Assembly (NCBI RefSeq): GCF_004570345.1
Contig: NZ_SPQM01000124.1
Location: 1-14,058, forward strand
Origin: Blastococcus sp. CT_GayMR20
Lineage (GTDB): Bacteria > Actinomycetota > Actinomycetes > Mycobacteriales > Geodermatophilaceae
DNA length: 14,058 bases
Direction of reading: 5' to 3'
Shown here one piece after another: positions 7,548 to 13,724 of the stretch (position 1 is the stretch's first letter; each line of letters begins with the position of its first letter). The translations under genes and the position numbers were made by a program. The notes beneath the pieces were generated by a model. It was not told the DNA's origin, searched no databases, and saw nothing but the letters and a program-made list of their open reading frames with translations.

Positions 7548-8195
7548 GTGCCAGACCTCTCCCGCATGCGCAGGGACTACACCGACGGCCGGCTGCGCGA
7601 GGAGGAGCTCGCGCCGACCTGGGTCGAGCAGTTCGACCGGTGGTTCGCCGACGTCGTGGCCGCCGAACTGCCCGAGCCGAACGCGGTCGTCCTGGCCACG
7701 GCCGACACCGACGGCGCGCCGGATGCCCGCATCGTCCTGATGAAGGGCTACGACGAGGCCGGCATCATCTTCGGCACCAGCTACGCATCGGCGAAGGGTG
7801 CGCAGCTGGCGGCGAACCCCCGCGCGGCCATGGTCTTCCCGTGGCACGCGCTGCAGCGGCAGGTGCGGGTGACCGGCCGGGTGGAGCGGATCGGGGACGC
7901 CGCCTCCGACGGGTTGTGGGACCCGCGGCCGCGCGGCTCGCAGCTGGCCGCGGTCGCCTCGGTGCAGTCGACGGTCGTCGACTCCTGGGACGAGCTCGCC
8001 GACCGCGTGCGGCTGCTGGACGGGCAGACGCCCGAGGGCCCGGTGCCCCGCCCGGCGGTGTGGGGCGGCTACCGGGTCATCCCGGAGCGGGTCGAGTTCT
8101 GGCAGGGCGGTAAGGACCGGCTGCACGACCGGCTGCGGTTCGTGCGCGACGACGAGGAGGGCGGCGGCTGGATCGTGCAGCGGCTCGCCCCATGA
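7548..8195 (+). CDS. pdxH: Pyridoxamine/pyridoxine 5'-phosphate oxidase
   Basis: This FMN-dependent enzyme makes pyridoxal 5'-phosphate from pyridoxine or pyridoxamine 5'-phosphate with oxygen, in the cytosol as a homodimer. I chose GTG 7548 because VPDLSRMRRDY matches the family N-terminus and gives 215 residues, the usual size. R61 and K66 (ARIVLMK), Q105, R127 and S131 (RPRGSQ), and R191 and H193 (WQGGKDRLHDR) correspond to FMN or PLP contacts of the E. coli enzyme. The position of E. coli Tyr129, a PLP phosphate contact, appears to be L123. The stop overlaps the MFS ATG in ATGA. It is divergent from citrate synthase; I recall this pairing in other actinobacteria but could not check it. 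Confidence 0.93.
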   Translation: MPDLSRMRRDYTDGRLREEELAPTWVEQFDRWFADVVAAELPEPNAVVLATADTDGAPDARIVLMKGYDEAGIIFGTSYASAKGAQLAANPRAAMVFPWHALQRQVRVTGRVERIGDAASDGLWDPRPRGSQLAAVASVQSTVVDSWDELADRVRLLDGQTPEGPVPRPAVWGGYRVIPERVEFWQGGKDRLHDRLRFVRDDEEGGGWIVQRLAP

Positions 8196-9574
8196 AGAAG
8201 GACCCCGCTGCCCCCCACACCTCGCAAGCTCGGCGCGGGCCCCTGCAGCAGGGCCTCGACCCGGTCGAGGGGGCCAAGGCGGTCGAGGAGCCGGTGCCCC
8301 TGCAGCAGGGGCGCCCGCGGCAGCGGGCCTGGACGATCGACACGGCGCCGCTGCGCAATCCGGACTTCCGGCGGCTGTTCTGGGGCGTCGCCGCCACGAT
8401 GCTCGGCCAGCAGATGACGCTGGTCGCCGTCCCGTTCCAGGTCTACGCGCTGACCGGCTCGTCGTTGCTGGTCGGGGTGACGTCGATCGTGGCGCTCGTC
8501 CCGCTGGTGGTCTTCGGGTTGCTGGGCGGGGCGATCGCCGACGCGATGGACCGGCGCACGCTGATCCTCATCACCTCGGTCGGTGCGGCGGTGACCAGCG
8601 CCCTGCTCGCGGCGCAGTCGCTGCTCCCCGGCGGGGGCAACCTCGTCGTGCTCTGGGTGCTGACGGCGTTCGTCTCGGGGTTCGCCGCGGTCAACCAGCC
8701 GACCCGGAGCGCGGTCATCCCGGCGGTCGTGGGTCCGGCCGGCGTGCCCGCCGCGAACGCGCTGGCGATGACGGTGCGCCAGGCGGGGGTGATCGTCGGG
8801 CCGCTGCTCGCCGGCGTCCTGATCGGCATGGGCGAGCTGTTCCTGACCTACCTGGTCGACGCGCTCGGTTTCCTGGTCGCCGCGATCCTGCTGCGCGGGC
8901 TGCCGAAGCTCCCGCCCGCCGGCGTGGTCGGACCGCTGCGGCTGCGGGCGGCCGTGCGGGGCGTCGGTGAGGGCTTCGGGTTCCTGCGCACCCAGCCGGT
9001 CCTGCTGATGACGTTCGTCGTCGACATCATCGCGATGATGTTCGCCTGGCCGCAGGCGGTGTTCCCGGAGCTGTCGGAGACCCGGTACGCCGACTCCCCG
9101 AACAGCCTGGGCTGGCTGTTCGCCGGCATCTCGATCGGGGCGCTGGTGTCGGGCCTCACCTCGGGCTGGGTGTCGCGGGTCGACCGGCAGGGTGCGGTGG
9201 TGCTCGCGGCGATCGCCGTCTGGGGGGTGGCGATCATCGGCTTCGGCCTGGCGCCCAGCCTCTGGCTGGCCGTCCTCTGCCTGGCGGTGGCCGGCGCCGG
9301 GGACATGGTGAGCGCCGTCCTGCGGTCGTCGATGCTCCAGCTGGCGGCACCCGACGACATGCGGGGTCGCATGCAGGGCGTGTTCATCGTGGTCGTCGCG
9401 GGTGGCCCGCGGCTGGGCGACCTGCGCGCCGGTGCCATCGCGAGCGCGGCGTCCGTGAGCGTGGCGATGGTCTCCGGCGGTGTCGTCGTCGTGGTCGCGA
9501 TGGCCGTCACGGCGCTGGTCGTGCCGTCGTTCTGGCTGTTCCGGGCGTCGCGCTCGGCCAAGGAGACCAGCTAG
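8192..9574 (+). CDS. MFS transporter, EntS/MFS_3-like exporter
   Basis: The protein is predicted to be a proton-driven inner-membrane transporter with about 12 hydrophobic helices. The core begins at PLRNPDFRRLFWG (53-65), and motif A lies at 111-122 (LGGAIADAMDRR) between helices 2 and 3. A second-half segment, LAAPDDMRGRMQGVF, is typical of the MFS_3 (PF05977) and EntS group, which includes siderophore and drug exporters. The substrate cannot be told. From ATG 8192 the protein is 460 residues, but residues 1-21 are an intergenic repeat read in frame and residues up to about 42 lie over hairpins. GTG 8294 with gaggag upstream would give 426 residues and a normal N-terminus. It overlaps pdxH by 4 bases and is convergent to udgX. 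Confidence 0.88.
   Translation: MKKDPAAPHTSQARRGPLQQGLDPVEGAKAVEEPVPLQQGRPRQRAWTIDTAPLRNPDFRRLFWGVAATMLGQQMTLVAVPFQVYALTGSSLLVGVTSIVALVPLVVFGLLGGAIADAMDRRTLILITSVGAAVTSALLAAQSLLPGGGNLVVLWVLTAFVSGFAAVNQPTRSAVIPAVVGPAGVPAANALAMTVRQAGVIVGPLLAGVLIGMGELFLTYLVDALGFLVAAILLRGLPKLPPAGVVGPLRLRAAVRGVGEGFGFLRTQPVLLMTFVVDIIAMMFAWPQAVFPELSETRYADSPNSLGWLFAGISIGALVSGLTSGWVSRVDRQGAVVLAAIAVWGVAIIGFGLAPSLWLAVLCLAVAGAGDMVSAVLRSSMLQLAAPDDMRGRMQGVFIVVVAGGPRLGDLRAGAIASAASVSVAMVSGGVVVVVAMAVTALVVPSFWLFRASRSAKETS
8193..8255 (+). repeat. Stop-codon-linked intergenic repeat, copy 2
   Basis: It begins with the TGA stop of pdxH and continues AAGAAGGACCCC, a C-run, CAC, CCTCGCA, AGCTCG, GCGCGGG, CCCCTGCAG. From position 20 on it aligns without gaps to copy 1 at 12554-12616 with only scattered differences. 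The ATG of the predicted MFS gene is formed where the repeat meets pdxH. Confidence 0.72.
8241..8315 (+). other. Three tandem hairpins at the pdxH-MFS junction
   Basis: CCCTGC-A-GCAGGG lies at 8241-8253. CCTCGAC-CCG-GTCGAGG lies at 8254-8270. GCCCCTGC-A-GCAGGGGC lies at 8296-8312 and extends by a wobble and two GC pairs to 8293-8315. The first and third share the core CCCTGCAGCAGGG. Such packed dyads are expected in an untranslated junction, not in a conserved N-terminus. The third covers the candidate GTG start at 8294 and could limit its translation. The mirror copy is at 5744-5818. Confidence 0.65.
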
Positions 9575-9622
9575 GAGGCAACCCGCTGCCCGACGACGTG
9601 AACTCCCGGCGCGGGCCTCCGG

Positions 9623-9686
9623 CCGTCGGACCCCTCCCGGGCGCCGCCCCGAGTGCGGAGGGTGGGGAGGAAGGGGTCCTCTGTCA
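9623..9686 (-). repeat. Stop-codon-linked intergenic repeat, copy 3
   Basis: This is the reverse complement of 4373-4436. It begins with the udgX stop and reads leftwards, between convergent udgX and MFS genes. It shares the GGACCCC, C-run, CAC, CTC-GCA and CTCGG blocks with copies 1 and 2, but its second half differs and closes a longer hairpin. Confidence 0.5.
9628..9679 (-). terminator. Bidirectional hairpin between MFS and udgX
   Basis: GGACCCCT and AGGGGTCC form an 8-bp perfect stem, extended inward by a G-U pair and two GC pairs. It lies in the 109-base gap between convergent stops and is the strongest simple hairpin near any stop here. No U-tract follows on either strand. Confidence 0.6.
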
Positions 9687-10373
9687 GGCGAGGGCGTGCG
9701 CGACCACCCTCAGGTCGGCGACCAGGGCGTCGTACGCCGCGGCCCGGGACTCGTCCGGCGTGCGCAGGATCGCCGACGGGTGGGTCGTCGCGAGCATCCA
9801 CGTCTGCGCCGGGGCGCCCTCGTCCGGCTCGTCGTCGTCGGCCTCGTCCCCGTCGTCCACGACGGCAGTCAGCCCGGGCGGTGTCCAGGGGATCAGCCGG
9901 CCCCGGTCCTTGGTGATCCGGAAGGACGGCGCGATCAGGGCCTTGGCCGCCGTCGCGCCGAGGCAGACCACCACCTCCGGCTTGAGCACCTCGAACTCCG
10001 CCTCCAGCCACGGCCGGCACGCGCGCAGGTGCTCCGGGCCGGGCGTCTGGTGGATCCGCCGCTTGCCCTTCACGGTGAAGCGGAAGTGCTTCACCGCGTT
10101 CGTGATGTAGGTGTCCCTGCGGTCGATGCCGGCGTCGTCGAGCGCGCGGTCGAGCATCTTCCCGGCCGGGCCGACGAACGGCTCGCCCTTCCTGTCCTCC
10201 TGATCGCCGGGCTGCTCGCCGACGAAGACGATCCGAGCGGTCACGGGTCCCTCGCCGAAGACCGTCTGGGTGGCCGGCTCCCAGAGCTCGCACGCGCGGC
10301 ACCCGGCCGCCGCCGACCGCAGCCCGTCGAGGCCGACTCCGCTGGGTGGCTGGGCGACGCCGTTCTCGGTCAC
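9684..10373 (-). CDS. udgX: UdgX-type uracil-DNA glycosylase
   Basis: UdgX removes uracil from DNA and, in the characterised mycobacterial enzyme, stays covalently attached to the sugar through the histidine of the KRRIH loop. All diagnostic parts are visible: GEQPGDQED (52-60, in place of the family-4 GEAPG), TNAVKHF (91-97), KRRIH (104-108, H108 the predicted nucleophile) and HPSAILR (198-204). C25-x2-C28, C119 and C137 are candidate [4Fe-4S] ligands, and H96 sits where family-4 enzymes have a cysteine. Unusual is an acidic segment of about 15 residues (173-187, mostly D and E) just before the last conserved strand. The start is GTG 10373; gagg lies only one base upstream. It is divergent from the ABC pair and convergent to the MFS gene. 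Confidence 0.93.
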   Translation of the reverse strand: MTENGVAQPPSGVGLDGLRSAAAGCRACELWEPATQTVFGEGPVTARIVFVGEQPGDQEDRKGEPFVGPAGKMLDRALDDAGIDRRDTYITNAVKHFRFTVKGKRRIHQTPGPEHLRACRPWLEAEFEVLKPEVVVCLGATAAKALIAPSFRITKDRGRLIPWTPPGLTAVVDDGDEADDDEPDEGAPAQTWMLATTHPSAILRTPDESRAAAYDALVADLRVVAHALA

Positions 10374-10457
10374 ACCTCGATGACACCGCAGGTCGCCGCC
10401 CGGCGCGACAGGGGACGGCCGATAGCGTGCCGGTCAGGACCGACGGCGGGAGGACAC
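10374..10457. promoter_or_regulatory. Divergent intergenic region udgX / ABC exporter
   Basis: This is an 84-base gap between two divergent GTG starts. On the plus strand tagcgt (10423-10428) is a possible -10 box about 30 bases before the ATPase start, and GGGAGGA (10448-10454) is its ribosome site. I found no convincing -35 and no palindrome long enough to call an operator. Confidence 0.35.
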
Positions 10458-11372
10458 GTGCTCGAGTTCGACGGGCTCCACAAGAGCTTCGGCGACAACC
10501 GCGTGCTCGAGGGGGTGGGCTTCACCGTCGCGCCGGGATCGATGTTCGGGTTCTGCGGGTCCAACGGCGCCGGGAAGACCACCACCATGCGCATCGCGAT
10601 GGGACTCCTGCGCGCGGACGCCGGCGAGGTGCGCTGGCGCGGTCAGCCGCTCGATCCCGACGTCCGGCGCCGGATCGGCTACATGCCAGAGGAGCGCGGC
10701 CTCTATCCGAAGATGAAGGTCGGCGAGCAGGTGGCCTACTTCGCCCGCCTGCACGGCCTCGACGCCGCCTCCTCACGTCGCGCGTCGGAGGAGTGGACCG
10801 AACGGCTCGGCCTGGCCGCCCGCCGCGGCGACGCCGTCGAGAAGCTGTCGCTGGGCAACCAGCAGCGCGTCCAGCTCGCGGCCGCCCTGGTCAGCCGGCC
10901 CGAGGTGCTCATCCTCGACGAGCCGTTCTCCGGGCTCGACCCCATCGGGGTCGACTCCCTCGCCGAGGCGCTGCTCGGCCAGGTCCGCGAGGGCGTGCCG
11001 GTCGTCTTCTCCAGCCACCAGCTCGACCTCGTGGAACGGCTCTGCGACTCGGTCGGCATCCTCGCCCGCGGCCGGATGGTCGCCACGGGCACCGTCGACG
11101 AGCTCCGGCGCCGGGAGACCGGCCGGCTGCTGCGCGTCGTCGTCCCCGATGCGGCTCCGCACTGGGCCGGCGCGCTGTCCGGCGTCCGGGTGGTCTCCGA
11201 GCAGGCCGGCGACACCGTGCTCGAGCTCGCCGACGGCACCGACGACCAAGCGGTTCTGGCGTCGGCGCTCCGCACCGGCCGGGTGACCCACTTCGCCTGG
11301 CAGCAGCCCACCCTGGTGGAGCTGTTCCGCGAGGCCGTCGCCACGCCCACCGCGCAGGAGGTGGCAGCATGA
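10458..11372 (+). CDS. ABC-2 type exporter ATPase (NatA/YhaQ-like, COG4152)
   Basis: This is the cytoplasmic ATPase subunit of an export system, 304 residues from GTG 10458, chosen because GGAGG lies 4 bases upstream and VLEFDGLHKSFG is the usual first strand. Walker A GSNGAGKTT spans 34-42. The Q-loop region reads IGYMPEERGLYPKM, with no glutamine at the usual place, which is typical of this subfamily. The signature is LSLGNQQ (130-136), Walker B LILDEP (151-156) with E155 catalytic, D-loop SGLDP (158-162) and switch H187. Residues from about 225 form a DUF4162-like C-terminal domain. The stop overlaps the permease start in ATGA, and AGGAGG in its last codons is the permease ribosome site. 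NatA-type systems export sodium or peptides; the substrate here is unknown. Confidence 0.92.
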   Translation: MLEFDGLHKSFGDNRVLEGVGFTVAPGSMFGFCGSNGAGKTTTMRIAMGLLRADAGEVRWRGQPLDPDVRRRIGYMPEERGLYPKMKVGEQVAYFARLHGLDAASSRRASEEWTERLGLAARRGDAVEKLSLGNQQRVQLAAALVSRPEVLILDEPFSGLDPIGVDSLAEALLGQVREGVPVVFSSHQLDLVERLCDSVGILARGRMVATGTVDELRRRETGRLLRVVVPDAAPHWAGALSGVRVVSEQAGDTVLELADGTDDQAVLASALRTGRVTHFAWQQPTLVELFREAVATPTAQEVAA

Positions 11373-12556
11373 GCGAGCCGCGCGGGATCAGCAGCGCGTC
11401 GATGGTCCGCCTGGTGGCCGCCCGTGAGGTCCTCGCCCGCGTCCGCGACAAGAACTTCATCATCAGCTCGGTCGTGATCGTCCTGGTGCTGGTCGGCGTC
11501 CTGGGGCTGCAGGTCGCGCTGAGCTCGGGCAGCGACGTGACCCGGATCGGCATCGTGGGGGACGCGGCGCTGCGGACGGCGGTCGACACACAGGGCGAGG
11601 CCCTCGGCGTCGATCTCGAGATCACCGAACTGGACGACGACGCCGCGGGCCGCGCCGCCATCGAGGACGGTGACGTGGACTGCGTCCTCGTGGCGACGGG
11701 GAGCGGCGAGCCCGAGCTGCTGGTGGAGCAGTCGGCCGGCGCAGAGATGCAGGCCGTCGTCCAGGGGGCGGTGGCGCAGCTGTCGGTGTCCGAGCAGCTG
11801 CAGGCGGCAGGACTCACGGGCCTCGACGTCCCGGAGGTGGGGGTGACCGCCCTGGAGCCGGACGCCGACGCCGACGGCCAGCGGGTCATCGTCGCGATCA
11901 TCGGCGTCGGCGTGCTCTACAGCCTGCTGATCCTGTTCGGGCAGTTCGTCGCCCAGGGCGTGGTGGAGGAGAAGGCCAGCCGCGTCGTCGAGCTGCTGCT
12001 GGCGACGATGAAGCCGTGGCAGCTGCTCGCCGGGAAGATCCTCGGCCTCGGGCTGCTCGGGCTCGCGCAGATGCTGCTGATCGTGGTGGTCGGCGTCGGC
12101 GGCGCGCTCGCCTTCGACCTCGTCGACATACCCGGGGAGATGGTGAGCACCGCGGTGTCGGTCGTCGTCTGGTTCGTGCTCGGCTACGGCTTCTACGCGG
12201 CGATCTTCGCCGTCGCGGCGTCCCTGGTGAGCCGGCAGGAGGACCTGAACACCGTGATCATGCCGACGACGCTCGTGCTCATCGGGGGCCTCGTCGTCGG
12301 GATCCAGGCCGCCGCCGATCCGGGCGGCGCCCTGGCACGGGTCACCTCGTACGTGCCGGGCCTCTCGCCACTGGTCATGCCGGTGCGCCAGGCGGCGGGC
12401 GAGGTCGCGGCGTGGGAGATCGCGCTGGCCGTCGTCCTGATGCTGCTCGCCGTGGCCCTCATCGTGCGGCTCGGCGGGCGGATCTACGCCGGGGCGCTGC
12501 TGCGCACCAGCGGCAGGACCAAGCTGCGGGAGGCGCTGAACGCCGAGCGCGGATGA
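11369..12556 (+). CDS. ABC-2 type exporter permease (NatB-like, COG1668)
   Basis: This is the membrane partner of the preceding ATPase, 395 residues from ATG 11369 with AGGAGG 7 bases upstream. The first membrane segment is about residues 29-50 (FIISSVVIVLVLVGVL). Next comes an extracytoplasmic domain of about 125 residues, rich in D and E, with the SDVTRIGIVGD and DCVLVATG strands seen in this family. Five further hydrophobic segments follow. The coupling helix motif EEKASRVVE and KPWQLLAGKILG follow the second segment. A repeat beginning with its own TGA marks the end of the two-gene operon. Confidence 0.9.
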   Translation: MSEPRGISSASMVRLVAAREVLARVRDKNFIISSVVIVLVLVGVLGLQVALSSGSDVTRIGIVGDAALRTAVDTQGEALGVDLEITELDDDAAGRAAIEDGDVDCVLVATGSGEPELLVEQSAGAEMQAVVQGAVAQLSVSEQLQAAGLTGLDVPEVGVTALEPDADADGQRVIVAIIGVGVLYSLLILFGQFVAQGVVEEKASRVVELLLATMKPWQLLAGKILGLGLLGLAQMLLIVVVGVGGALAFDLVDIPGEMVSTAVSVVVWFVLGYGFYAAIFAVAASLVSRQEDLNTVIMPTTLVLIGGLVVGIQAAADPGGALARVTSYVPGLSPLVMPVRQAAGEVAAWEIALAVVLMLLAVALIVRLGGRIYAGALLRTSGRTKLREALNAERG

Positions 12557-12616
12557 GAAGAGGACCACTTTTCCCCCACGACTCGCAGGCTCGCCGCGGG
12601 TCCCTGAAGGGTGGCC
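12554..12616 (+). repeat. Stop-codon-linked intergenic repeat, copy 1
   Basis: It begins with the TGA of the permease and continues GAAGAGGACCAC, TTTT, a C-run, CACG, ACTCGCA, GGCTCG, CCGCGGG, TCCCTGAAGGG. GACTCGC and GCGGGTC can pair with a 9-base loop, and CCCT-GA-AGGG gives a small second stem. It lies between the permease and the LLM gene and probably ends the ABC transcript. Confidence 0.7.
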
Positions 12617-12672
12617 TTCGCCTGGCGGAAGGAATCAGATTGGGCGCAACGGACCCGGGGTAGCCGGGCCGC
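12617..12672 (+). promoter_or_regulatory. Leader of the LLM oxidoreductase gene
   Basis: Between the repeat and the ATG at 12673, CCCGG-GGTAG-CCGGG forms a 5-bp hairpin at 12654-12668, ending 4 bases before the start. No purine-rich ribosome site is present at normal spacing. Either a leaderless promoter serves the gene, or the hairpin controls a weak site. The mirror is at 1387-1442. No clear -10 or -35 boxes are seen. Confidence 0.3.
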
Positions 12673-13653
12673 ATGGGTATGCAGCTGGGCTACACGATGA
12701 TGACCGAGCAGGCCGGCCCGAAGGACCTGGTGGCCCACGTGGTCGCCGCCGAGGAGGCGGGTTTCGACTTCGCCGTCAGCAGCGACCACTACTTCCCGTG
12801 GCTGGACGAGATGGGCCACTCGCCGCACGCCTGGACCGTCCTCGGCGCCGCTGCCCAGGCCACCAGCCGCATCCCGCTGACCACGTACGTCACCTGCCCC
12901 AGCTTCCGGTACCACCCGGCCGTCGTCGCGCAGAAGGCCGCGACGCTGCAGATCCTGTCCGACGGCCGGTTCACCCTGGGACTGGGTTCGGGGGAGAACC
13001 TCAACGAGCACGTCGTGGGCGAGGGCTGGCCGCCGGCCGACGTCCGCCAGGAGATGCTCGTCGAGGCGATCCACATCATCCGCGACCTGTTCGACGGCGA
13101 CGGCTACACCAACGCCCGCGGCGAGCACTTCGACGTGGAGTCCGCGAAGCTCTGGGACCTGCCGGACAAGCGGGTGCCGATCGGCGTCGCGGTGTCCGGT
13201 CAGCAGTCCTGCGAGATCGCCGGCGAGCTGGCCGACGTGATGATCGCCGTGGAGCCGCAGGGGGAGCTCGGCGAGTGGTTCGACGCCGCCGGCGGTGCGG
13301 GCAAGCCCCGGATGGGCCAGATGCCGATCAGCTTCGGGACGGACAGGGCCGCCGCGGTCACCCGGGCACACACCCTCTTCCGCTGGTTCGGTCTCGGCTG
13401 GAAGGTCAACGCCGAGCTGCCCGGCCCGCCGGCGTTCGACGCCGCCAGCCAGTTCGTCCGCGAGGAGGACGTCGCCGGCAGCATCCCCTGCGGCGACGAC
13501 GTCGACGCGGTGCTCGAGGCGGCGAAGGAGTACGCCGACGCCGGCTTCACCCACCTCGCCCTCGTGCAGATCGGCGGCGACCAGCAGCAGCCGTTCATCG
13601 AGTGGTCGCAGTCGACCCTCATGCCGGCCTGGCGGGACGCCTTCGGGAGCTGA
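12673..13653 (+). CDS. F420-dependent LLM-class oxidoreductase, G6PDH-like family
   Basis: This is a luciferase-like monooxygenase-fold enzyme of 326 residues, full length for the TIGR03557-type family; it is expected to transfer hydride to or from F420 in the cytosol. The N-terminal strand QLGYTMMTEQ, SSDHYFPW (36-43) and GSGENLNE (105-112) align with M. tuberculosis Fgd1, placing H39, W43 and E108 at its H40, W44 and E109. By my alignment from memory, the Fgd1 lysine 198 that holds the sugar phosphate is glutamine here, in EPQGEL, so a different substrate is likely. ATG 12673 and ATG 12679 are both possible starts, and neither has a clear ribosome site. The TPR gene follows after 71 bases on the same strand. 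Confidence 0.87.
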   Translation: MGMQLGYTMMTEQAGPKDLVAHVVAAEEAGFDFAVSSDHYFPWLDEMGHSPHAWTVLGAAAQATSRIPLTTYVTCPSFRYHPAVVAQKAATLQILSDGRFTLGLGSGENLNEHVVGEGWPPADVRQEMLVEAIHIIRDLFDGDGYTNARGEHFDVESAKLWDLPDKRVPIGVAVSGQQSCEIAGELADVMIAVEPQGELGEWFDAAGGAGKPRMGQMPISFGTDRAAAVTRAHTLFRWFGLGWKVNAELPGPPAFDAASQFVREEDVAGSIPCGDDVDAVLEAAKEYADAGFTHLALVQIGGDQQQPFIEWSQSTLMPAWRDAFGS

Positions 13654-13724
13654 CCAGCCACCTTGGGGTGAGGTCACCCGGACGGGAGACGCCAAGCGGC
13701 GTTCCGGCCGCCAAGATCAGCGGC
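13654..13724 (+). other. LLM-TPR intergenic region with small dyads
   Basis: GGGTGA-GG-TCACCC is a near-perfect dyad about 20 bases after the LLM stop. ACGCC-AAGC-GGCGT (13689-13702) is a 5-bp stem with a 4-base loop followed by TT. The second could be a weak terminator or attenuator; the first has too short a loop for RNA and would suit a protein-binding site. No strong promoter is visible. The mirror is at 335-405. Confidence 0.35.

Noticed and set aside
9480..10457. A 630-residue frame fusing upstream sequence to the ABC ATPase
   Set aside because: The extension reads antisense through udgX and the MFS 3' end, and crosses the divergent promoter region. The GTG at 10458 has a ribosome site and matches the family start.
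10346..11368. A 736-residue frame fusing an arginine-rich region to the ABC permease
   Set aside because: The first 341 residues are the ATPase gene read in the wrong phase. The permease has its own ATG at 11369 with a perfect AGGAGG site.
10736..12568. A 610-residue histidine- and aspartate-rich antisense frame opposite the ABC genes (also 1491-3323)
   Set aside because: It is the complement of GC-rich coding sequence. Its D, H, Q and R richness is the usual composition of such shadows, and it matches no domain.
12673..13653. Naming the LLM enzyme fgd
   Set aside because: The lysine that binds the sugar phosphate in Fgd1 appears replaced, and the family includes many enzymes with other substrates.
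12484..13695. A 403-residue antisense frame over the LLM oxidoreductase (also 364-1575)
   Set aside because: It is a shadow of a well-supported gene on the other strand, with no ribosome site and shadow-like composition.
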